Source of the DNA: Desulfomicrobiaceae bacterium
Lineage (GTDB): Bacteria > Desulfobacterota > Desulfovibrionia > Desulfovibrionales > Desulfomicrobiaceae
Direction of reading: 5' to 3'
DNA: 9,827 bases
Assembly (NCBI GenBank): GCA_003530935.1
Contig: DPEO01000061.1
Span: forward strand, 1-9,827
The notes under the pieces are model-generated. The model made no database searches and was not told the origin of the DNA. It saw only the letters and a list, made by a program, of their open reading frames with translations. Below are positions 1-5,756 of the stretch, one piece after another. A program made the translations under genes and the position numbers. The first letter of the stretch is position 1; each line of letters opens with the position of its first letter.

Positions 1-512
1 AAGTGGACCTTGAGCGGGCCGGTGGAGGCCAGTCCTGAACCATCATGAGAGCTGGCCCAGCTTGCCACATGCGGAGTGGATGCCGAAAGATTCCCATTCA
101 AGAGATAGATGCCGTTGAAGTTGGTGGCATTGGCGATTCGGGTGATTTCCGAGGCCATGGCCTGGTACTCGGAGTCGATGATGAGGCGCTGGTCCGAGGT
201 ATAGGTGCCGGTGGCCGCCTGTTCGGCCAGTTCCTTCATACGGATGAGCTTTTCATCGATGACCTGAAGGGCGCCGTCGGCGGTCTGGATGAGGGAGATG
301 GCGTCGTTGGCGTTGCGGATGCCCTGCTTGAGGGAGGCGATATCCGCGCGCATGAGTTCGCGGATGGCGAGGCCCGCCGCGTCGTCTGCGGCAGTGCCCA
401 CCCGCAGGCCTGAGGACAGGCGGCGCGTCGAGGTGGACAGGGCGCCATAGGACTGAGTCAAGTTTCTGGCGGCGTTCATCGCCATCAAATTGTGGTTGAT
501 GACCAAAGACAT
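1..512 (-). CDS. Flagellin, N-terminal part (C-terminus outside window)
   Basis: Structural subunit of the flagellar filament, exported by the flagellar type III system. Reading down from the ATG at 512-510, 170 codons are open to the window edge. The start MSLVINHNLMAMNAARNL and the blocks RRLSSGLRV (30-38), AADDAAGLAI (41-50), GIRNANDAISLIQTADGAL (64-82), LIRMKELAEQAATGTY (89-104) and IANATNFNGIYLLNG (126-140) are the conserved D0/D1 spoke region of bacterial flagellins. The following residues (SSHDGSGLASTGPLK, about 154-168) fit Desulfovibrio-type flagellins as I remember them. The start is fixed by a strong Shine-Dalgarno, AAGGAGG (minus strand, 527-521), 8 bases upstream. The gene is divergent from flaG. 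The symbol is left blank because genomes of this group carry several paralogues (fliC/flaA/flaB) that cannot be told apart here. The variable centre and D0 C-terminus are not in the window. Confidence 0.97.
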   Translation of the reverse strand, partial: MSLVINHNLMAMNAARNLTQSYGALSTSTRRLSSGLRVGTAADDAAGLAIRELMRADIASLKQGIRNANDAISLIQTADGALQVIDEKLIRMKELAEQAATGTYTSDQRLIIDSEYQAMASEITRIANATNFNGIYLLNGNLSASTPHVASWASSHDGSGLASTGPLKVH

Positions 513-552
513 GGGAAAAACCTCCTTGTTGGTGTGGTGTGCCCCTCCTTTT

Positions 553-567
553 GCAGAAAAGATGCCG
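553..567 (-). promoter_or_regulatory. Candidate sigma-54 (-24/-12) promoter for flagellin
   Basis: On the minus strand, 567-552 reads CGGCATCTTTTCTGCA. This has the diagnostic GG-N10-GC spacing (GG at 566-565, GC at 554-553) and fits the TGGCAC-N5-TTGCA consensus with three mismatches. Taking the C at 553 as -12, transcription would start near 541, giving a leader of about 29 bases with the AAGGAGG ribosome site inside it. A competing reading is a sigma-28 -10 element GTTGATAA (minus strand, 584-577), but the matching -35 position is poor. Sigma-54 control of flagellar genes is common in this type of bacterium. The assignment to this gene is inference from the motif alone. Confidence 0.45.
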
Positions 568-651
568 AATATTTTTTTATCAACAAAAAAAAGTTTCTAG
601 CGATAATTCCCTCCTCGGATCCCGCCCAAGCGGTCATTTTTTCCGCACCCC

Positions 652-678
652 TAAAGTTCTCCTCTCCTCGACCGATAA
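652..678 (+). promoter_or_regulatory. Sigma-28 (FliA) promoter for flaG
   Basis: TAAAGTTC (652-659), an 11-base spacer, then ACCGATAA (671-678). This matches the enterobacterial sigma-28 consensus TAAAGTTT-N11-GCCGATAA at 14 of 16 positions with the exact spacer length. Transcription would start near 685, leaving a leader of about 40 bases that includes the GGAGG site ahead of flaG. It places flaG in the late flagellar class, made after the hook is complete and FlgM is exported. Confidence 0.85.
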
Positions 679-725
679 GAGGGATAAAACTTCATCACGA
701 CACCGAAAACCAACGGAGGCCAATC

Positions 726-1076
726 ATGAATTCCATTGCCGCCATCACCCTGCAGGACCCCACCCCACCGGCGGCCGATTGGACCTCGGACCGCCAGCCC
801 CAGCGTGACCCCGACCTGGAACGGCAGCCCGGACCGCCGCCTCCACCGCCTTCTCCCGAGACCGTAAAGGAAGTGGCGGACGCCATGAGCGCCTATATGG
901 CCTCCCTGGGCGTGGAGCTGCGCTTCCACGTGGACGACTCCACGGACCGTCTCCAGGTGGAAGTCCGGGATCCACAAACCGACAAACTCATCCGCAAGAT
1001 CCCGCCGGACGACATCCTGCGTCTGGCCGCAGCCATCGAAGAGACTGTGGGCGTATTGGTGGACCGCTCCCTCTAA
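726..1076 (+). CDS. flaG: FlaG family flagellar protein
   Basis: Small protein (116 aa) of the FlaG family. FlaG affects filament length or assembly in several bacteria; its exact biochemical role is not settled. The diagnostic C-terminal domain is visible: LRFHVDDSTDRLQVEVRD (65-82) followed by KLIRKIPPDDILRLAAAIEE (87-106). This matches the family pattern of a beta hairpin (VDxxT...V.V.D..T...IR.IP) and a terminal helix. The N-terminal 45 residues are low-complexity, rich in Pro, Asp and Gln, with six consecutive prolines at 37-42. The ATG at 726 is chosen because GGAGG (715-719) lies 6 bases upstream and a sigma-28 promoter lies just before it. The frame is open further upstream, but that extension runs across the promoter and looks non-coding. 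The gene is divergent from flagellin, which supports the flagellar role. Confidence 0.9.
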   Translation: MNSIAAITLQDPTPPAADWTSDRQPQRDPDLERQPGPPPPPPSPETVKEVADAMSAYMASLGVELRFHVDDSTDRLQVEVRDPQTDKLIRKIPPDDILRLAAAIEETVGVLVDRSL

Positions 1077-1215
1077 ACCCGTCTCGCACCGTCTCCAAAA
1101 AACGATCTCCGGATAGAGTCGCCCCGTTCCGGCAGCGTCGCCGCACGCCCTGAACGCCGAGAGCGGGGCTTGCCTCCGGCGCGGGCTTTTGCCATGCTGG
1201 TGGGCCGGAGGAAGT
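1077..1215 (+). other. Intergenic gap between flaG and the recCBD operon
   Basis: 139 non-coding bases. A weak imperfect hairpin can be drawn (GCCGAG near 1156-1161 with CTCCGGC at 1174-1180, one bulge), and a short T run follows at 1187-1190. The T run is separated from the stem, so I do not call a terminator. A poor sigma-70-like pair (TTGCCT 1170-1175, 17 bases, CATGCT 1193-1198) is the best promoter I find for the operon and is not convincing. Read-through from the flaG promoter therefore remains possible. Confidence 0.5.
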
Positions 1216-2115
1216 ATGGGCAAGTGGGTGGACCGTATTTGTGAAATCGTCACGTTCCTCTTCGACCCCCTGCATCATTTCTGGGAGAGCAAGGGCTTTC
1301 ACCGGCGGGCGGCAGCCCTCCTCGTGCTCGTCTTTCTCGCGGCCCTGGCCGGTATCGAACTCGGCCGCCAAGGACTTTTGCCCGCGGCCCTCGCCCAGCA
1401 TACCCCTGCCAACCATTTCCACGCCGTCAACCTCGCCTTCACCTTGGTGCTCATCCTCGAAGTGGTGAGTTTTCTCTTCACCCTGCCGTGTTCCTTTTCC
1501 AAATCCCTGGGCACCCAATTCGAGATCCTGGCCCTGATCCTTTTGCGCAACGCCTTCAAAGAGCTGAGCCTCCTCGGCGAGCCCATCACCGTGGAGGCCA
1601 ATCTGACCCCAGTGCTCCACCTGGCGGTGTCCGGATTCGGGGCGCTCGTCCTCTTCGCCCTGCTCGGGGTCTTTCGCCGCATCCAGCCCAAACACAAAAA
1701 AGACACCCTGTCGGCCACGGCCCTGTACCGCTTCGTGGCCATCAAAAAGGCCATCGCCCTGGTGTTGCTGACGGTCTTCGTAGGCTTCGGCCTGACCAAC
1801 GTGGCCATCACCCTGGCGGGACTGCCCCACGTGGAGTTTTTCCCCTTTTTCTACACTCTGCTCGTCTTCACCGACATCCTCGTCGTGTTGGTGGCGCAAT
1901 ATTTCTGGCCATCGTTCCACGCAGTGTTTCGCAACTCCGGCTACGCACTGGCCACGGTGTTCATCCGCCTGGCCCTGGCCGCACCGCCCATCTACGACGT
2001 GGCCTTGGCCATCCTGGCCATTCTCTTCGCCATTGCCTTGAATTTGGCGTGGAACCGCATGTTCACCGGCTTCCCCGCCCGACGACCCGAAACCACTCCG
2101 GAGCGCTCAGCATGA
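1216..2115 (+). CDS. Eight-helix inner membrane protein, possibly PsiE-like with internal duplication
   Basis: 299 aa, function not known. Hydrophobic segments lie near residues 32-49, 70-90, 101-118, 130-153, 174-201, 207-230, 242-257 and 260-280, so about eight membrane helices and no cleavable signal peptide. The two halves look related. RRAAALLVLVFLAALAGIEL (30-49) lines up with KKAIALVLLTVFVGFGLTNV (177-196). The helix ending ALILLRNA (106-113) lines up with ATVFIRLA (246-253). TPVLHLAVSG (131-140) lines up with PPIYDVALAI (257-266). The second half also faintly recalls the four-helix PsiE family, from memory only. The ATG at 1216 is chosen over the TTG at 1189 because GGAGG (1207-1211) sits 4 bases before it. 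The stop overlaps the next start as ATGA, so the HD hydrolase is likely translationally coupled. The 19 residues after the last helix are polar and rich in Arg and Pro. Confidence 0.88.
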   Translation: MGKWVDRICEIVTFLFDPLHHFWESKGFHRRAAALLVLVFLAALAGIELGRQGLLPAALAQHTPANHFHAVNLAFTLVLILEVVSFLFTLPCSFSKSLGTQFEILALILLRNAFKELSLLGEPITVEANLTPVLHLAVSGFGALVLFALLGVFRRIQPKHKKDTLSATALYRFVAIKKAIALVLLTVFVGFGLTNVAITLAGLPHVEFFPFFYTLLVFTDILVVLVAQYFWPSFHAVFRNSGYALATVFIRLALAAPPIYDVALAILAILFAIALNLAWNRMFTGFPARRPETTPERSA

Positions 2116-2663
2116 TTTCCCGCGAAAAAGCCCTTCTCCTTCTTGACGAAGCCAACACCCCGGCGCATCTGCGCGCCCATGCCCTGGAGACCGAGGCCGT
2201 TCTGACGGCCTTGGCGCGGCGCCTTGACCACGATCCCGAGCTCTGGGGTCGAGTGGGGCTGCTGCACGACCTCGACTACCCCGCCACCCAGGACACCCCG
2301 GAGCTCCACGGCGTCATCGCCGCCAACTCCTTAGGGGGGATGCTTCCTGAAGCAGGTCTCGCCGCCATCCGCGCCCACAACGAAGCCACCGGCTTTGCCC
2401 CGACCACTCCCCTGGATTTCGCCCTGCGCTGCGGAGAGACGGTCACCGGCCTCATCCATGCCGCGGCCCTGGTGCGGCCGGAACGCACCCAAGGGCTCAA
2501 GGCGTCGAGCCTGCGAAAAAAAATGAAGGACAAACGCTTCGCCGCCGCAGTGTGCCGCGAAACCATCGCCGAGTGCAGCCACCTGAACCTGGCCCTTGAC
2601 GAGTTTCTGACACTCGCCATCGCCGCCATCCACGACATCGCCGGCGAGGTGGGACTCACCTAG
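2112..2663 (+). CDS. HD-superfamily predicted phosphohydrolase (COG2316-like)
   Basis: 183 aa, the usual size of the small stand-alone HD proteins classed as 'predicted hydrolase, HD superfamily'. Metal-ligand candidates are visible in order: His23 (LRAHALETEA), His52-Asp53 (GLLHDLDYP), His66 (ELHGVIAANS) and His89 (IRAHNEATG). The family block I remember as CADPLTGLI reads CGETVTGLI here (107-115), so the expected Asp is Glu109. The rest of the family pattern is kept (AAALV 117-121, LKASSLRKKMKDKRFA 129-144, ECSHLNLALDEFL 154-166). Such proteins are expected to be cytosolic metal-dependent phosphohydrolases on nucleotides or related substrates; the substrate is unknown. GGAG at 2100-2103 lies 8 bases before the ATG, which overlaps the previous stop by 4 bases. 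Three bases separate it from recC. It is probably part of the recCBD transcript. Confidence 0.85.
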   Translation: MISREKALLLLDEANTPAHLRAHALETEAVLTALARRLDHDPELWGRVGLLHDLDYPATQDTPELHGVIAANSLGGMLPEAGLAAIRAHNEATGFAPTTPLDFALRCGETVTGLIHAAALVRPERTQGLKASSLRKKMKDKRFAAAVCRETIAECSHLNLALDEFLTLAIAAIHDIAGEVGLT

Positions 2664-2666
2664 CCC

Positions 2667-5600
2667 ATGGCGCTCACGGTTTTTCTCTCCAATCGCCTGG
2701 AATACCTAGCAACACTCCTCGCGGACCACCTCAAGGACAGCCTGTCTCCCCTCACCCAGGAGATCGTGGTGGTCCAATCCCGGGGCATGGAGCGCTACCT
2801 GGCCATGACCTTGGCCCGGGAGCACGGCATCTGCGCCGGGGTGCGCTTCCCTTTTCCCGCAGCCTTGCTGCACGATCTCGCCCGCCGACTGCGCCTTCCC
2901 GGCGCGCGGCGCCCGCTTTCCGCCTCCCGGCTGCTATGGCGCTTGATGGCGGCACTGGAATACGAAGGCGCCCTCTTGGGTGAGAGGGCGGCAGTCTCCT
3001 CCCCTTGCCAGCGCATGGGACAGGCCGTGGCTTTGGCGTCGGTCTTCGAGCGCTACCAGCTCTTTCGTCCCCACTGGCTCGCCAAGTGGCAGCAGGGCGT
3101 GCCGTGCGGCGAGATCGGCCCGGAAAACCGGGATTCAGAAGACTGGCAGCGGCGGCTTTGGCAGCGCGTGGTACGCGGCGAGGAAGAAAGTCACCGCGCC
3201 GCCCTCACCCTGGCCATGATCGAGGCTCTGCGCTCCCGCCCGGACCCGAAGGGCCTGCCTCACCGCGTGGCGGTTTTTGGCATCTCCAGTGCGCCGCCGC
3301 ACTTCGTGGATCTCTTGGCAGCCCTCGGCGCCCACATCCCGGTCCACGTGTACGTACTCGGCCCGTCTGCGCACACCTGGGGACGGCGGCAGAGCCACGA
3401 GGAAGGGAGCGCGGCCCAGATGCTGGCCCTCCTGGGATCGTCCCTCCGAGACGCCCTGGACCGCTGGGAAGAATGCGCCGTAGTGGCTCCGCTCCTTGCC
3501 CAGCCCGCCGAGGATACCCTTTTGGGCTGTCTGCACGCCGATCTCCTCCACCTGCCCGCAACCCCGACAATCCGGGATTTCTCCAAAAACCGCGCCAATA
3601 TCGAAGTGCACCTCTGCGCCACCCCCCGCCGGGAAGTGGAGGTCCTGCGGGAGCGTCTTCTGCATCTTCTCGAGACCGACCCCACGTTGGAGCCGCATCA
3701 CATCCTTGCCATCACGGCGGACATGGATGCCTACGCCCCCCTCATCCACGCGGTCTTCGGCAGCAGCGCTCCCGAAGTCCCGTATGCTGTAGCGGACCAT
3801 GGCCTGATCCATGAAGAAATCCGCTTCTTCCTGGATCTTCTGCGCATCGCTGCCGGTCGTCTGGAGCGCAGCCGCGTGCAAGAACTCTTCTTCGCCCCGC
3901 CCACGCGGGGCCTTCTCGGACTTTCCGAAGACGCCTGCCTGCGCCTGCAGACCTGGTTCGCCCAGGCGGGCATTGCCTGGGGGATCGACGCGGCCTTCCG
4001 CCAAAAACACGGCGCGCCGCCCAGCGCCATCGGCACCTGGCGCGCCGGGCTTACGCGCCTGGCTCTCGGGGCCATCACCGGCGATCACCACGGCACCATC
4101 CAAGGAGTCGCTCCCCTTGCCCTTGGCCCAAGCGAGGACCGAGAGCTTTTCGCCGCCTGCGCCCTGTGGCTGGAGCATCTCGAGCACCTTTGCCAATGGG
4201 TCCAAGACCCTGCCCCGGACTGGGAGCGGATCCTTCCCTGGATGCTCGAAACCTTTTGGCCCGCTCAAGGGAGCGGCGCGCCGGAAGAACTTCGCCGGGG
4301 CGTCGCGGAAACGCTGAACGCATGGAAAGACGCCGGCCGTCCTGCGGCCTGTGGTCGCTCCATGGCCCAGGCCCTGGAGCGCGCCCTGAATTCCGAAACC
4401 CAGGAGGGCGAATTTCTCGCCCGCGGCATCACCTTCTGCGCTCCGCGCCCCATGCGCGCCGTACCCTTCCGCGTGGTGGCGTTCTTAGGGCTGGCTGCGG
4501 GCAACTTTCCGCGCACCCAAACACCCCCGTGTCTCGACCTGACTGCCGCGCATCCCCGGCCAGGAGACCGCACCCCCACCGACGACGACCGTGGTCTCTT
4601 CCTGGACGCGCTGCTCTCCGCCCGCGACCGCCTCCTGCTTTTCGCCCCCAGCGCAGGGCCCTCGGCCCTCGGCCCGTCACCGGTGCTCGCCAGTCTCCTG
4701 GAGCACCTCGACAGCCGCGCCACTGTGGATGGCGCACCCCCTTCCTCGGCCCTGGTCACCACGCACCCGTTCTTCGCCTTCCATCCCCGCGCCCTGGACA
4801 CCTCGTTTCCCTGGCCCACCACTACCCGCAGCCGCCTCCAGGAGGCGCACGCCTTTCTCCGCCCCCAACGGCCCCGGCCGCCATTCTTCCGGCACCCGCT
4901 TCCCCGGCCCCAGATGCCGGCGGAACTGGAGCTTGGCCGCCTAATCCGCGACCTCGCCCACCCCTGCCGCACGCTCCTCCACGCCCTGGGTATCCGTCCG
5001 CATTTCCGCGAAGAAGACATCCCGGACGACGAGCCCTGCCGCACGCCGGCGCACCGGACTCTCCACCGCCTCAAGGGCGCGCTCCTGGAGCTTGCCCAGC
5101 GCGGAGCCTCCTTCACCGAACTCGTCCGCACCGCCCAGGCCTGGCAGGTCGTCCCCGACACCCCAGGAGGCGAGGCCTTCGTCGTCCCCGCCATCGCCCA
5201 GGTGATGGACATGGCCCAGCACATCCGCGCTATCGCTCCGCACGGCATCCGCCCTCACCCCTTTTACGTGGAGATGGAAGAGACCACGCTTTGCGGGACC
5301 CTCCCCCTGGCCGCAGGAGGCATCGCGCTCTACCGGCCAGCCACCCTCAAAACCCAAGACCTCCTACGCCTCTACCTCACGCTGATCGTGGCCGGGACGA
5401 CGCGCGCGGCCGATCGGGTCACCCTCATCACTGAAGACCACATCATCACCCAACCAGTCCTCGACCCGAAAGAGAGCAAAGACCGCCTGCGCGCGGCCAT
5501 AGACCTTTGGCTCGAGGCCCACACCCGTCCTGTGGCCCTGCTTCCCAAGGCGTGTCTCGCGTACGCCCAAGCCTACTGCCCCAAGGGTCACGACAATGCC

Positions 5601-5756
5601 CATCAGAAGATGGTCAGCGCCTGGACAGACGGCCCCTTTCCCGAAAACCAGGACCCGTACCTGCGCATCTGCTTTCCCGACACTCCGCATTGGGACGAAG
5701 CCCACGACCTGGCGCAGCGACTGCTCGTCCCCATGCTCACCGAGGCCACGCCATGA
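2667..5756 (+). CDS. recC: Exodeoxyribonuclease V gamma subunit (RecC)
   Basis: RecC is the non-catalytic scaffold of RecBCD. It splits the DNA duplex, channels the strands to RecB and RecD, and in E. coli reads the Chi sequence. At 1029 aa it is somewhat shorter than the E. coli protein (about 1120 aa). Recognisable blocks are SNRLEYLA (8-15), VVVQSRGMERYLAMTLA (34-50), GVRFPFPAALLHDL (58-71), EDWQRRLW (158-165), AVFGISSAPPHFVDLL (202-217), HILAITADMDAYAPLI (345-360), VPYAVAD (371-377), VVAFLGLAAGNFPR (603-616), and the RecC signature PRPGDRTPTDDDRGLFLDAL (630-649) with LLSARDRLLLF (649-659). The ATG at 2667 is the first possible start, since the preceding in-frame codons are CCC and then TAG. 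No good ribosome site is close: GAGGT at 2646-2650 is 16 bases away. Translation is therefore probably coupled to the HD gene. The stop overlaps recB as ATGA. Confidence 0.96.
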   Translation: MALTVFLSNRLEYLATLLADHLKDSLSPLTQEIVVVQSRGMERYLAMTLAREHGICAGVRFPFPAALLHDLARRLRLPGARRPLSASRLLWRLMAALEYEGALLGERAAVSSPCQRMGQAVALASVFERYQLFRPHWLAKWQQGVPCGEIGPENRDSEDWQRRLWQRVVRGEEESHRAALTLAMIEALRSRPDPKGLPHRVAVFGISSAPPHFVDLLAALGAHIPVHVYVLGPSAHTWGRRQSHEEGSAAQMLALLGSSLRDALDRWEECAVVAPLLAQPAEDTLLGCLHADLLHLPATPTIRDFSKNRANIEVHLCATPRREVEVLRERLLHLLETDPTLEPHHILAITADMDAYAPLIHAVFGSSAPEVPYAVADHGLIHEEIRFFLDLLRIAAGRLERSRVQELFFAPPTRGLLGLSEDACLRLQTWFAQAGIAWGIDAAFRQKHGAPPSAIGTWRAGLTRLALGAITGDHHGTIQGVAPLALGPSEDRELFAACALWLEHLEHLCQWVQDPAPDWERILPWMLETFWPAQGSGAPEELRRGVAETLNAWKDAGRPAACGRSMAQALERALNSETQEGEFLARGITFCAPRPMRAVPFRVVAFLGLAAGNFPRTQTPPCLDLTAAHPRPGDRTPTDDDRGLFLDALLSARDRLLLFAPSAGPSALGPSPVLASLLEHLDSRATVDGAPPSSALVTTHPFFAFHPRALDTSFPWPTTTRSRLQEAHAFLRPQRPRPPFFRHPLPRPQMPAELELGRLIRDLAHPCRTLLHALGIRPHFREEDIPDDEPCRTPAHRTLHRLKGALLELAQRGASFTELVRTAQAWQVVPDTPGGEAFVVPAIAQVMDMAQHIRAIAPHGIRPHPFYVEMEETTLCGTLPLAAGGIALYRPATLKTQDLLRLYLTLIVAGTTRAADRVTLITEDHIITQPVLDPKESKDRLRAAIDLWLEAHTRPVALLPKACLAYAQAYCPKGHDNAHQKMVSAWTDGPFPENQDPYLRICFPDTPHWDEAHDLAQRLLVPMLTEATP

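Noticed and set aside
45..413. 122-codon plus-strand frame at the left edge
   Set aside because: It is antisense to the flagellin gene, whose protein matches conserved flagellin blocks along the whole stretch.
492..725. Upstream in-frame extension of flaG
   Set aside because: It crosses the sigma-28 promoter and the divergent intergenic region and has no family similarity. The ATG at 726 has a well-placed ribosome site.
1156..1190. Possible rho-independent terminator after flaG
   Set aside because: The stem is short and bulged, and the T run is separated from it by about six bases, so it does not meet the usual form.
1196..1203. E. coli Chi octamer GCTGGTGG (another copy at 7363-7370)
   Set aside because: With this base composition, roughly one copy per 10 kb is expected by chance over both strands, and this lineage's RecC may not read the E. 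coli sequence. Two hits mean nothing without genome-wide statistics.
988..1920. 310-codon minus-strand frame opposite the membrane protein, rich in Glu, Gln and Gly
   Set aside because: It is the antisense reading of hydrophobic codons (Leu, Val and Phe codons give Gln, Glu, Asp and Lys), and it overlaps a gene with clear helices and a ribosome site.
3135..4268. 377-codon open frame on the minus strand opposite recC
   Set aside because: Shadow of recC in GC-rich DNA. There is no domain-like pattern and no plausible ribosome site or operon context.
4166..5434. 422-codon plus-strand frame inside recC, rich in Pro, Arg and His
   Set aside because: Out-of-frame reading of recC with extreme composition. 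The RecC signature blocks are in the other frame.
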